64,000 bases of DNA from Roseivivax marinus (GTDB taxonomy: Bacteria; Pseudomonadota; Alphaproteobacteria; Rhodobacterales; Rhodobacteraceae). The stretch lies in contig NZ_FOAI01000011.1 of the NCBI RefSeq assembly GCF_900109705.1, positions 1 through 64,000 of the forward strand, read 5' to 3'. The translations under genes and the position numbers were made by a program. Under the pieces are notes generated by a model. The model was given only the letters and a program-made list of their open reading frames with translations. It made no database searches and had not been told where the DNA came from. Numbering within the stretch: the stretch's first letter is position 1; the number at the start of each line of letters is the position of its first letter. This document shows, piece by piece, positions 56,014 through 64,000 of the stretch.

Positions 56014-57720
56014 ATGCCGATGACCTTTAGACGCCTGCTGCTGAGCACCGCGCTCACGCTGCCCGCCATGGCCGGCACGGCCTACGCCCAGGATTCCGAA
56101 GCCCCCTGCGAGCAACTGTCCAGCATGATCGAGGATGGCGTGCCGCAGGACGTCTCCATGAGTGAAGACGAGCTGCAGCAGCTTGTGCAGGACGGCGATG
56201 CCGAAGCGTGCGCGACGCAGCTCGAACAGATGCAATCCTCGGACAGCGATCAGGCCAGCGCCGAAGCTGACGCCGAGGCGGAAGCCGAAGCCGAGGTCGT
56301 CGAGCGCGAGCAGACCACCGTCGAACTCGATGCCGAGCGCGTGGTGGAAGGTGTCGTGACCCTCGACCGCAATGCGCCCCAGGTCGACGTGGAGCAGGGC
56401 GAGACCAACGTCACCGTGCAGAACAGCCAGCCCGACGTGACCGTCGAGCAGCGGCAGCCGGAAATCACCGTGCGCCAGCCGCAGGCGACGGTGACGATGG
56501 AGATGGCGCAGCCGACCGTTCGCATCGAACAGCCCGCGCCCGAGATCATCATCACGATGCCGGATCCGAACGTGAACGTCGCCGATGCCGAGCCGCAGGT
56601 CGACGTCCAACAGGGCGAGCCGACGGTGTCAGTCCAGCAGGCGCCGCCGACGGTGAACCTCGACCTCCAGGTAGTCGAGAGCTCGGAAGCGTCGGGCGAC
56701 GGCGTGCAGGTCGAGGACAGCCAGTCGGGCACTTCCTACGCGCAGGGCGAGGAGCAGGAGCTTCAGCCGCTCGACAATGCCGAGGTCTCGATGACCCAGG
56801 CCGAGCCGCAGATCACCTACGAGCAAGCCTCGTCGGGTTCGGGTGACGACGCCGAGGGGTCCGAAGGCCAGTCGGGCAACGTGACCGTGTCGCGCGCCGG
56901 CCAGCCGACCGTGAACTACGAAAGCTCGGAGCCGAACGTCGAGTTCTCGATGGCCGGCGAACCGCAGATCGAGTTCACCCAGGCGGGCGAGCCGCAGGTG
57001 ACCGTGCAGACCGCCGGCTCCGACGAAGCGCAGATGCAGGACGATGCGCAGCAGAACGCGCAGTCCGAAGAGCAGGCGCAGAACGGCGAGCAGGACACCG
57101 CGCAGTCGGGCGAAGAGATGGAGAACGACGCCGAGCAGACCGCGGAAGCGGCCGGCGACTCCATGGAGAACGCCGCGGAAGATACCGCCCAAGCCACCGA
57201 GAACGCGGCCGAGGACGCGGCTCAGGCGACCGAGAACGCGGCCGAAGACACCGCCCAGGCGACCGAAAACGCTGCCGAGGAAACCGAGCAGGCCGCAGAG
57301 GCCGCGACGGCGGAGGCAACGGACTCCGAGACCGACATGGCATCGGGTGACGATGCTGCGTCGGGCGACACGGAGGCGACCCAGTCGGCCGATGCGTCGG
57401 GCGCAAGCAGCGACATCCAGGTGGACGGCTTCCAGCCGGTCGCGGCAGCAGACGTGCAGAACGACGCGCTGACGTCGAAAGCACTCTACAACTCCTCGAA
57501 CGAGCGCATCGGCGATATCGAGGAAGTGGTGTCCGGTGACGGTTCGGGCGTCGAGCGCATCGTCGTGGGTGTCGGCGGCTTCCTCGGCCTCGGCGAGCGC
57601 CAGGTGGCGCTGTCGATGGACGAGCTGTCGGTCATGCAGGCCGAAGACGGTGACGAGGTCCGCGTCTACACCAACATGACGCGCGACGATCTCGAGAACA
57701 TGGAGCGCTACGAGGATTGA
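56014..57720 (+). CDS. large low-complexity exported protein with C-terminal PRC-barrel
   Basis: The 568-residue, strongly acidic protein starts with a signal peptide (LLLSTALTLPAMAGTAYA). Residues 27-80 include two cysteines. Residues about 121-220 are a run of short strands with the theme PxVxVxQ (QVDVEQG, DVTVEQR, EITVRQP, TVRIEQP, TVSVQQA). Residues about 335-430 are Gln/Glu/Ala-rich and contain four 11-residue repeats. Residues about 480-560 form a PRC-barrel (SKALYNSSNERIGDIEEVVS, VERIVVGVGGFLGLGERQVA). PRC-barrels are small binding domains. The function is unknown; a periplasmic stress or structural role is plausible. GAGAGG precedes the ATG, and a strong terminator follows. Confidence 0.85.
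   Translation: MPMTFRRLLLSTALTLPAMAGTAYAQDSEAPCEQLSSMIEDGVPQDVSMSEDELQQLVQDGDAEACATQLEQMQSSDSDQASAEADAEAEAEAEVVEREQTTVELDAERVVEGVVTLDRNAPQVDVEQGETNVTVQNSQPDVTVEQRQPEITVRQPQATVTMEMAQPTVRIEQPAPEIIITMPDPNVNVADAEPQVDVQQGEPTVSVQQAPPTVNLDLQVVESSEASGDGVQVEDSQSGTSYAQGEEQELQPLDNAEVSMTQAEPQITYEQASSGSGDDAEGSEGQSGNVTVSRAGQPTVNYESSEPNVEFSMAGEPQIEFTQAGEPQVTVQTAGSDEAQMQDDAQQNAQSEEQAQNGEQDTAQSGEEMENDAEQTAEAAGDSMENAAEDTAQATENAAEDAAQATENAAEDTAQATENAAEETEQAAEAATAEATDSETDMASGDDAASGDTEATQSADASGASSDIQVDGFQPVAAADVQNDALTSKALYNSSNERIGDIEEVVSGDGSGVERIVVGVGGFLGLGERQVALSMDELSVMQAEDGDEVRVYTNMTRDDLENMERYED
57166..57297 (+). repeat. four tandem 33-bp coding repeats
   Basis: The DNA encodes ENAAEDTAQAT, ENAAEDAAQAT, ENAAEDTAQAT and ENAAEETEQAA in tandem (residues 385-428). 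The copies differ mostly at third codon positions. The 11-residue period predicts an amphipathic helix like those of LEA-type proteins. Confidence 0.85.
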
Positions 57721-57740
57721 TCCTCGCGTGCAGCAAATGG

Positions 57741-57772
57741 AAAGGGCCGGCGCCACGCGCCGGCCCTTTTTT
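57741..57772 (+). terminator. strong rho-independent terminator
   Basis: AAAGGGCCGGCGC pairs with GCGCCGGCCCTTT around a CAC loop, followed by a T-run. It ends the PRC-barrel transcript; the symmetric A/T ends could also serve the convergent aldolase gene. Confidence 0.9.
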
Positions 57773-57795
57773 CATGTCGCGACGTTCCGCGCGTA

Positions 57796-58698
57796 TCAGA
57801 TCGAGGCGCGGTAGATCTTGTCGATGTTCTGGCCGAGGGCGGCGTTGAACTCGTCGTCCGACTGCTGCTTCGACAGCCCCTCGGTCAGGGCGCGGCTGAA
57901 GCTCGCGATCATCTTGGAGTTCTTCGAGAGCCGCTCGCAGGCGTCATCGGTCGAGTAGCCACCTGACAGCGCCACCACGCGCAACACGCGCGGATGATCG
58001 GACAGCACGTCGTAAAGGCCCGGCTCGGTCGGAATCGTCAGCTTGAGCATGACGGTCTCTCCCTCGGGCATTGCATCGAGATGCTTCTTGATCGCGTCGC
58101 GCAGCATGACCTCGGCCTCGGCCTTGGTCTCGGAATGGATGTCGACCTCGGGCTCGAGGATCGGCACGAGGCCCGCGCCCATCACGGTGCGTCCGACCTC
58201 GAACTGCTGATCGACGATGGCCTGGATGCCGGCCTCGTTCGCCTCGTGGACGACCGAGCGCTCCTTGGTGCCGAAGATGCCGAAGCCCACGGCCTCCTGC
58301 AGAAGTTCCTCGAGGCCCGGCATCGGCTTCATCAGCTGCACGCCGTCCGCCTTGTCGGCCAGGCCCTTGTCGATCTTGAGGAAGGGCACGATGCCGCGGT
58401 CGTTCCACAGCAGATCCGCGGTCGGCTTGCCCTCGATCTCGCCGCGCATGGTGCGCTCGAACAGGATCGCGCCCAGAACCTTCTCGGAGGTGAAGTCGGG
58501 CGCGGTGATGATCCGCGAGCGCATTTCGTGGATCCGGGCGAACATGTCCTCTTCGCCGTCATAGTCGCTTTCCTCCACGCCGTAGAGGCGCAGTGCCTTG
58601 GGGGTCGAGCCGCCCGACTGGTCGAGCGCGGCGATGAAGCCCTGCCCGGTTTCCATCCGGCGGGCCATCTCGGTAAAATGCGCAGCGTCCTTGGCCAT
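57796..58698 (-). CDS. fda: class I fructose-bisphosphate aldolase
   Basis: The 300-residue bacterial class I aldolase splits fructose 1,6-bisphosphate through a lysine Schiff base. Motifs are GQGFIAALDQSGGSTPKALR, GIVPFLKIDKGLA and VPILEPEVDIHSE (substrate region), VMLKLTIPTEPGLY (Schiff-base Lys), and RVVALSGGYSTDDACERLS (phosphate site). It is convergent with the PRC-barrel gene. The start at 58698 gives the usual MAKDA N-terminus. Confidence 0.95.
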   Translation of the reverse strand: MAKDAAHFTEMARRMETGQGFIAALDQSGGSTPKALRLYGVEESDYDGEEDMFARIHEMRSRIITAPDFTSEKVLGAILFERTMRGEIEGKPTADLLWNDRGIVPFLKIDKGLADKADGVQLMKPMPGLEELLQEAVGFGIFGTKERSVVHEANEAGIQAIVDQQFEVGRTVMGAGLVPILEPEVDIHSETKAEAEVMLRDAIKKHLDAMPEGETVMLKLTIPTEPGLYDVLSDHPRVLRVVALSGGYSTDDACERLSKNSKMIASFSRALTEGLSKQQSDDEFNAALGQNIDKIYRASI

Positions 58699-58801
58699 GA
58701 TCCCTGTCTCTTTCCTGGAAATTGGATGTGTCGGGAAAGGGTCTACGCGATGCCCCCGCGCGAGGATAGAGCGCCGGCAATGGTTTAACGCTAACGAAAT
58801 C

Positions 58802-60157
58802 TCATCGCCGCTCGATGCGCAGATGAATGCCGGCGCGCGCCCGGACGGTAAGGTGCGCGACGGGCTCGGGCACCCGGTCGGGCAGCGCCGCGACACGGTG
58901 GTCCGCCAGCAGACGCGCAAGCAGGAGGGGCCCCTCGACCATCGCGAAGCCCGCCCCGGGACACACCCGCGCCCCGGCCGAGAACGGGATGTAGGCGTCG
59001 CGCGCCGAGGCGCGGCCGGCCTCGCTCTGCCAGCGCGCGGGAACGAAGCCGTCGGGATCGTGCCACAGCCGCTCGTGCCGGTGCAGGTGCCACGGGCTGA
59101 GGACGATCTGCGCGCCCTTCGGCACTGCGCGGTCGCGGAACCGCTCCGGGCAGCGCGCCTGCCGCACCATCATCGGCACCGGGGGATAGAGTCGCAGCGC
59201 TTCGCGGAACACGTCGCGGGCCACGCGCGCGCGGCCCAGTTCGGCGAAGTCGCCGTTGAGCGCCCTGCCCTCCTCGGCAACCTTCTCCTGCCACTCGGGA
59301 TGCGTCGCCATCAGGTAGAGCGCCCAGCCGAGCGCCGACGCGGACGTCTCATGGCCCGCGAGGAAGAAGATCGCCACCTGGTCGACCGTCTCGGCGGTCG
59401 AGAACGTCTCGCCCGTTTCGGGGTCGCGCGTGGTCATGATCTTGGTAGCGAGGTCATCTGGGGCGTCGCCGGCCTCGATCCGGGCCATGCGCCGGTCCAC
59501 AAGCTCGGTGATGAGCGCGCGGATGCGCCGGGCCGCGCGCCGCGTGTCGCGCCTGAAGAACCGCGGCAACCCGCGCGGCAGAGGCACGAAGGCCGCGAGG
59601 TTCAGGATCGGCTGGCTGCGCTGGTAGGCACGGAACTCGTGGAACACCGCCTGCGCTATCTCGTCCTCGATCGGGATCGAAAAGAGGGTGCGGAAGATCA
59701 CGTCGGCGGCGGCGTGGCTGGCCTGCTCCTCGATCTCGACCGTGCCCTCCGGCAGACGGGTGCGCGCCGCCTCGGCGGCGGCCCACATGGCGGGCCAGGT
59801 ATCGCGCAGGCGCCCGCCCTCGAACGCCGGGTCGATGATGCGGCGCTGGCGTTCCCACGTTGCGCCATTCGTCAGGAAAACGCTGTTGCCCAGGAGCGGG
59901 CGCAGCCCTTCCCCGATCCGGTCGGACTTCGGGAAGTCGCGTGGCCGCGCCTTCAGCACCGTCGCCACGAGGTCGGGCTGGTTCACCAGGAAAGAGCGGA
60001 AGAACGGCGTGCGAAACTCGGCCATCCACGCGCGGTAAAGCCGTGCCGGCTGGGCCGACAGGATGTCCGCCCGGAAGAGCCGCGCATACCGCCAGAGCGA
60101 CACGCGGTCGGCCCGGGCGGGCGGCTTCGGGGGCGGTTGGCGCGTGCCGTCAGGCAT
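58802..60157 (-). CDS. cytochrome P450
   Basis: The 451-residue soluble P450 has the I-helix oxygen motif AGHETS, the ExxR pair EALR in the K-helix, and the heme loop FSAGARVCPG with the thiolate Cys. The pattern and Pro-rich N-terminus resemble class I/CYP102-like fatty acid or terpenoid hydroxylases; the substrate and redox partner are unknown. The start overlaps the hydrolase stop by one base (TGATG), so the two are coupled. Confidence 0.93.
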   Translation of the reverse strand: MPDGTRQPPPKPPARADRVSLWRYARLFRADILSAQPARLYRAWMAEFRTPFFRSFLVNQPDLVATVLKARPRDFPKSDRIGEGLRPLLGNSVFLTNGATWERQRRIIDPAFEGGRLRDTWPAMWAAAEAARTRLPEGTVEIEEQASHAAADVIFRTLFSIPIEDEIAQAVFHEFRAYQRSQPILNLAAFVPLPRGLPRFFRRDTRRAARRIRALITELVDRRMARIEAGDAPDDLATKIMTTRDPETGETFSTAETVDQVAIFFLAGHETSASALGWALYLMATHPEWQEKVAEEGRALNGDFAELGRARVARDVFREALRLYPPVPMMVRQARCPERFRDRAVPKGAQIVLSPWHLHRHERLWHDPDGFVPARWQSEAGRASARDAYIPFSAGARVCPGAGFAMVEGPLLLARLLADHRVAALPDRVPEPVAHLTVRARAGIHLRIERR

Positions 60158-61401
60158 CACGCCGCCATCGAGGTGAACTTGGACACGGCCACGTCGATCC
60201 GGCTGGCCGAAGGCGGACGTCCCGCGTAGCGCGCGGCAAGGCTCAGGGGGCCGGCGGTGATGCGAAAGTAGTCGTAGTCGAGCGGCCGGTCGAAGGCGCA
60301 GAGATACTGGAAGTGCAGCCGGAAAAAGCGCCAGCGAAGCTCCGCCCACCGCTCGGGGCTGAGCGAGCGGGTGAACTGAGCCGAGAACACCAGCGGCCAG
60401 CGCTTGCCCTCCGGCGCCACGCCGGACACCGCCACCGGATCGCAGAGCGCGAAGGCGCAGCCGTCGCCCGGCGCGGTCACGTCGATCCATGTCAGCTCGT
60501 CGCGGGCGGCGAGAAAGTGCAGGTCCGCCCGCAGCCGGTGCGCGCCCGGCAGGAACGACACCATCGGCACCACCTGTCCCAGCGACAGGAAGCCGAGCTT
60601 CGGCCCGTTCGCCGGCACCCGACCCGCGCGGATCAGGTCGGCGAGGATCGACACGCCGAGATGCGCGCCCGAGGAGTGGCCGACGACAAGCACCTCGTCC
60701 ACGTCCGAAGTGAGCGCCGCGCCGATCGCCTCGGCGAACTCCGACATCCGGGCCTCGAGCGGGGCCGGGTTGGCCCCGTTCCACCGGGCCGAGTAGGCGT
60801 AATCGTGCATCAGGTAGTAGGCAAAGATCTTGCCGTCCTTCTTCTTGCACCAGCGCAGGATCGCGACCGCGACACCCACCCCGGCGATGAGCGCCGGGCC
60901 GAGCGCCACCGCGCCGATCAACGGCGACAGCAATGCGGACAGCATTGCGCCCACCGCCCAGCCGAGCCCGCCGGCCACGACCAGTTGCAGCAGAAGCATC
61001 CCGATCGGATAGAGCGCGGCGATCACCGGCCCCTTGCGCAGGCGCATCAGCCGACGCAGCGCACCGCTGGCGATGTAGGTCCATGCGGTTCGCACCAGCT
61101 GGGCATAGGTCGCCGGAATCGAGTTCGACATGCTGTCGCGCACGATGTCGGACCAGACGAGCACGTCGATGTCCGCCGCGCTGTCGGTGCCGTCCATGCG
61201 CGCCGCGACGCGCCAGCCGTAGGGTCCCGTGGTGGTCTTGGGTCTGAGCGCGATCTCGTAGTCCGACACCTTGGCCTGTGCCGCGCCCTCCTTGCGGTAA
61301 AGCTCGCGGTAGCGGCGGGGATGGATCGGATCATAGCCGGGAATGTAGAACACCCGGCGGCGGCGCACGTCCTGCGCGATGTCGCTGGCGCTGTCGGTCA
61401 T
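60157..61401 (-). CDS. membrane-anchored alpha/beta-hydrolase-like protein
   Basis: The 414-residue protein has an early strand-loop VFYIPGYDP, two or three membrane helices in the middle (about 126-182), and a nucleophile elbow LVVGHSSGAHLGV (GxSxG near 241-245). This is lipase-like but interrupted by a membrane insertion, an unusual layout. A late basic/aromatic part (LRWRFFRLHFQYLCAFDRPL) follows. It is not assigned to a named family. It is translationally coupled to the P450, so a lipid or hydrophobic substrate handed between the two is a reasonable hypothesis. Confidence 0.75.
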   Translation of the reverse strand: MTDSASDIAQDVRRRRVFYIPGYDPIHPRRYRELYRKEGAAQAKVSDYEIALRPKTTTGPYGWRVAARMDGTDSAADIDVLVWSDIVRDSMSNSIPATYAQLVRTAWTYIASGALRRLMRLRKGPVIAALYPIGMLLLQLVVAGGLGWAVGAMLSALLSPLIGAVALGPALIAGVGVAVAILRWCKKKDGKIFAYYLMHDYAYSARWNGANPAPLEARMSEFAEAIGAALTSDVDEVLVVGHSSGAHLGVSILADLIRAGRVPANGPKLGFLSLGQVVPMVSFLPGAHRLRADLHFLAARDELTWIDVTAPGDGCAFALCDPVAVSGVAPEGKRWPLVFSAQFTRSLSPERWAELRWRFFRLHFQYLCAFDRPLDYDYFRITAGPLSLAARYAGRPPSASRIDVAVSKFTSMAA

Positions 61402-61492
61402 GGTGTCGCGTCGTCCCCGCTCGGCCCCCGATTGTGAAGCCTAGACGCGTTTTCCGGCGGGTTTAAGGCGAAAGGCGTCCGCCCTTGCGACC

Positions 61493-62245
61493 TCAGCCCA
61501 GGGCCGCGAGCGCCGGGAAGGTCTCGAGCAGCCAGAACGACAGAGCCGAGAAGGCACCGGTGAGAAGAGCGAGGCCCACGGCCACCAGAAGCACGCCCAT
61601 CACACGTTCGATCGTGCGCATGTGGCGCTTGATCCGGTTCATCAGCGTCATCGCACGGCTGAGGAAAAGCGCCGCCAGCAGGAACGGGATGCCGAGGCCG
61701 CCCGCGTAGATCGCCAGCAGGACGGTGCCCTTGCCCACATTGGCCTCGGACGCCGCGAGCGACAGGATCGCGCCCAGTTGCGGACCGATGCACGGGGTCC
61801 AGCCGAAGGCGAAGGCGAGCCCGAGGACGTAGGCCCCGAACGCCGAGCCGCCCCGGTCACCGGCATCAAGCCGTGCCTCCTGGTCGAGGAACGGAATGCG
61901 GAAAACGCCGAGGAAGTGCAGGCCGAACACGATCACGACGACACCCGCAGCGCGCGCCAGAAGCAGCTGGTTCTGCAGGAAGAACGCCCCGAAGGCCGAA
62001 GCGGTGAAGCCCAGCAGCACGAAGACCGTCGACAGGCCCAGCACGAAGAAAAGCGCCGCAACGCCGGCCTTGGCCCGCGCCGAGCCGCCGGCCTGCATCT
62101 CGTTCACGGAAACGCCCGACATGAAGGCCAGATAGGGCGGGACGATCGGCAACACGCAGGGGCTGAGGAACGAGATCACCCCCGCGAACAGGGCGACGAA
62201 CATTGCGGGCAGCAGTCCCGCGTCGAGGATCTCGATTCCGAACAT
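61493..62245 (-). CDS. ccdA: cytochrome c biogenesis protein CcdA
   Basis: CcdA carries reducing equivalents from thioredoxin across the membrane for cytochrome c maturation. The 250-residue protein has six membrane helices with the active cysteines in FLSPCVLPIVPPY (TM1) and FGWTPCIGPQL (TM4). The start at 62245 is the family-like MFGIEIL; the ribosome-binding site is poor. It is divergent from tusA, with 93 bp between them. Confidence 0.94.
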   Translation of the reverse strand: MFGIEILDAGLLPAMFVALFAGVISFLSPCVLPIVPPYLAFMSGVSVNEMQAGGSARAKAGVAALFFVLGLSTVFVLLGFTASAFGAFFLQNQLLLARAAGVVVIVFGLHFLGVFRIPFLDQEARLDAGDRGGSAFGAYVLGLAFAFGWTPCIGPQLGAILSLAASEANVGKGTVLLAIYAGGLGIPFLLAALFLSRAMTLMNRIKRHMRTIERVMGVLLVAVGLALLTGAFSALSFWLLETFPALAALG

Positions 62246-62338
62246 GCCTCTGCTGTAGGCGATCGCGCGCGCAAGGTCACGGCCCCCCGGGTCACGAGGG
62301 CGTGGACACGCTGTCACATCGTGGCTAACTCCAGCGGT

Positions 62339-62566
62339 ATGACCCAGACCCACGACCTCGACGCCACCGGCCTTCTCTGTCCCTTGCCCGTGCTGAAGGC
62401 GCGCAAGCGGCTCTCGGCGCTTGCGTCGGGCGACGTGCTGCGTGTGGTGACCGACGACCCCGCCGCGGTTGTCGATGTCCCGCATTTCTGCACCGAGGCC
62501 GGCCATGCCCTGGAAGACAGCGCCGAGGACGGACCGCGCATGATCTGGCACATCCGCAAGCGGTGA
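62339..62566 (+). CDS. tusA: TusA-family sulfurtransferase
   Basis: The 75-residue protein is a TusA/SirA-like sulfur carrier with DLDATGLLCPLPVLKARKRL; Cys14 is the persulfide site. The end DGPRMIWHIRKR is typical. It may serve tRNA thiolation or general sulfur transfer. Being divergent from ccdA it shares a thiol-chemistry theme, but co-regulation is unproven. Confidence 0.93.
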   Translation: MTQTHDLDATGLLCPLPVLKARKRLSALASGDVLRVVTDDPAAVVDVPHFCTEAGHALEDSAEDGPRMIWHIRKR

Positions 62567-62800
62567 CACCGGGCCGCGCGTCACTCTGACGTGGGCCGGA
62601 AGCCGCCGGGCGCGTATCGCGTGACAAGCCATCCCAAGAGCCGATGGCCTGCGGGTCTAGCCCGGGGCTAGCCACTCTCTTCCGCAACCCGACCACACGT
62701 GCCGACCTTACCTCGGACCGTGCCGCTCGTGGAAGGTGATCCTCGACGCTCTTTGAACCGTCGGCGCCGTCGCCGTCTTTTCCCGGCAGGCAGACGCCAA

Positions 62801-62835
62801 AGGAAAACCGCCCGAAGCTCGGCTCCGGGCGGTTT
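62801..62835 (-). terminator. rho-independent terminator of the RNase E gene
   Basis: AAACCGCCCG pairs with CGGGCGGTTT and is followed on the minus strand by TTTTCCTTT, about 30 bp after the stop codon. Confidence 0.85.
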
Positions 62836-62864
62836 CTCGTGTCAGCCTTCGCGGGTGGCGCGGT

Positions 62865-64000
62865 TCAGAGACCCAGCGACCACCAGCCGCGCTTCTTCGG
62901 CTTCGGCTTTTCGTCGCGCTCCGGCTCGGCGTCCGCCGTGGCGGGCTCGGGCTGGGCGTCGTGACCGTTGGAGGCGGCCTTTGGTGTCTCCTCGGTCTGC
63001 TCCGGGGCCGCGGCCTCGGGCGTCTCGACCTCGGACACGGGCTCCGCGTCGGGTTCGGCCGCCTTGGTTTCCGGTGCGGCCTCGACGGCCGTCTCCGGAG
63101 TCTCCGCTTCGCTCACAGGCTCGGCGGGAGCGTCTGCCGGCGCGCTCTCGGCCGTGTCGGCCTCGGGCGTGGCCGCGGCGGCGCTCACCGGTTCTGCCGC
63201 GCCCGGCTCGGCCGGCGTATCCTCGGCGGCAGGCGCAGGCGCCTCGGCTTCGGACGTGGCGGTCGTCTCCTCGGGCGCCGACTTCTTGCGGCTGCGGCTG
63301 CGCGAGCGGCTGCGCTTCTTCGGCTTGCCTTCGCCCGCGGCCTCTTCGCTCTCGGGAGATGCGCTTTCGGTCCCGGCCTCCGCGGCGTCGCCCTCGGCCT
63401 CGGTCTTTCCGGTATTGTCCGTCGCTGCGTCAGCGCCGTCCTTCTCACCGGCGTCAGCCGTCGCGCCATTGTCCGAGGACTGGCCTTCGGCGTTCTGGCC
63501 GTCACCGTTCGACTTGCCTTTGCCACGGCGGCGACGGCGGCGACGCTTCTTCGGCTTGCCTTCGCCGTCGTCGTCGGAAGACGCGGCAGCCTCGTCTTTC
63601 ACCTCATTCGGCGCCTCTGCGCCCGGAAGGTTGTCGGAAGCGTCGGCCGGGACCTCGTCGTCCTCGTCCTCGACATCCACGTCAGCGTCGATCTCGTCCA
63701 TCAGCGCGGCGTTGCCCGACACGACCGGGGCCGTGGCCTCGGGCACCGAGCGGGTCGCGGTCTTGAACTTCTCCATGTTGAAGTCCGGGCTGACCAGCGA
63801 CGGGTCGCCCTCGATCCGCACGGCCATGCCGTAGCGCAGCTCGATCGCCGCGATATGCTCGCGCTTCTGGTTGATGAGGAAGTTCGAGATACCCACGGGG
63901 CACTTCACCAGCACCTCGCGCGAGCGGTTGCGCACGCCCTCTTCCTCGATCTGGCGCAGGACCTGCAGTGCCATGTTGTCGTCCGAGCGGATCAGGCCTG
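62865..64000 (-). CDS. rne: ribonuclease E, C-terminal part (cut by window edge)
   Basis: The open frame runs off the right edge, so the 5' part is missing. The visible N-terminal portion GLIRSDDNMALQVLRQIEEE, VLVKCPVGISNFLINQKREH, IAAIELRYGM is the end of the RNase E/G catalytic region (zinc-link/small domain). The remaining approximately 300 residues are the disordered scaffold: a poly-Arg patch (KKRRRRRRRGKGK) that should bind RNA, a second KKRSRSRSRSRKKS patch, acidic Glu/Ala stretches, and a terminal KPKPKKRGWWSLGL. It would organise the RNA degradosome. A terminator follows. Confidence 0.93.
   Translation of the reverse strand, partial: GLIRSDDNMALQVLRQIEEEGVRNRSREVLVKCPVGISNFLINQKREHIAAIELRYGMAVRIEGDPSLVSPDFNMEKFKTATRSVPEATAPVVSGNAALMDEIDADVDVEDEDDEVPADASDNLPGAEAPNEVKDEAAASSDDDGEGKPKKRRRRRRRGKGKSNGDGQNAEGQSSDNGATADAGEKDGADAATDNTGKTEAEGDAAEAGTESASPESEEAAGEGKPKKRSRSRSRSRKKSAPEETTATSEAEAPAPAAEDTPAEPGAAEPVSAAAATPEADTAESAPADAPAEPVSEAETPETAVEAAPETKAAEPDAEPVSEVETPEAAAPEQTEETPKAASNGHDAQPEPATADAEPERDEKPKPKKRGWWSLGL

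Noticed and set aside
62325-62696. Open frames between tusA and the rne terminator
   Set aside because: They overlap tusA in antisense and have no start signal or recognisable composition.

Overview
The window is a 64 kb chromosomal segment of a high-GC alphaproteobacterium. Gene content and order point to the Rhodobacteraceae/Roseobacter group of Rhodobacterales. The supporting signs are a propionyl-CoA carboxylase/methylmalonyl-CoA mutase cluster with a PccR-type regulator and TTTGCAAA boxes, a B12-dependent ribonucleotide reductase, ectoine hydroxylase, a ChoX-type choline-binding protein, a LuxR-type regulator beside an RTX protein, and several conserved hypotheticals that I associate with this order. 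I cannot name the genus from the sequence alone. Coding density is high, many genes overlap by 4 bp (ATGA), and GTG or TTG starts occur. Long open frames on the opposite strand of real genes are GC-rich shadows and were not annotated.

Layout. 1-5.7 kb: nrdJ, a divergent DUF1489 gene, then a leftward run yqaA-like, dsbB, arginase, PPC-domain gene. 5.8-9.5 kb: a small accessory-looking segment between tRNA-Leu and tRNA-Met, holding an acidic RTX protein with four N-terminal repeats and a LuxR-type regulator. 9.5-14.3 kb: a wHTH/AAA ATPase, choX with an upstream palindrome, an SH3 protein, a methyltransferase and yghU. 14.4-18.3 kb: the conserved yfgM-like/bamB/der operon, with two copies of a short dispersed hairpin repeat. 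18.4-23.6 kb: an RND efflux adaptor and pump behind a TetR-type palindrome; the pump carries an unusual hydrophobic insertion. 23.7-33.7 kb: EamA exporter, Atm1-type ABC exporter, Ppx/GppA phosphatase, sulfotransferase, HAD phosphatase, mfd and a small membrane protein. 33.8-36.9 kb: ectD, hemB, SYLF lipoprotein, DUF1810.

37-49.6 kb is a functional block for propionyl-CoA assimilation: methylmalonyl-CoA mutase, biotin carboxylase subunit pccA, carboxyltransferase subunit pccB and the regulator pccR. An MFS transporter, several small lipoproteins and a frameshifted sulfotransferase gene lie among them. Propionyl-CoA is carboxylated by PccA/PccB and rearranged toward succinyl-CoA by the mutase. 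The epimerase was not seen in this window. Both the mutase and NrdJ need cobalamin.

49.6-64 kb: amidase and Excalibur-domain lipoprotein, gatC/gatA, a ceramidase-family membrane protein, a UPF0173 hydrolase, a putative glycosyltransferase, a large low-complexity PRC-barrel protein with 11-residue repeats, class I aldolase, a membrane hydrolase/P450 pair, ccdA divergent from tusA, and the 3' part of the RNase E gene cut by the window edge.

No phage, insertion sequence, CRISPR array or rRNA was found. The strongest candidates for undescribed biology are the RTX/LuxR pair, the PRC-barrel repeat protein, the RND insertion, the dispersed hairpin repeat and the hydrolase/P450 pair. None of these is proven to be a new system.
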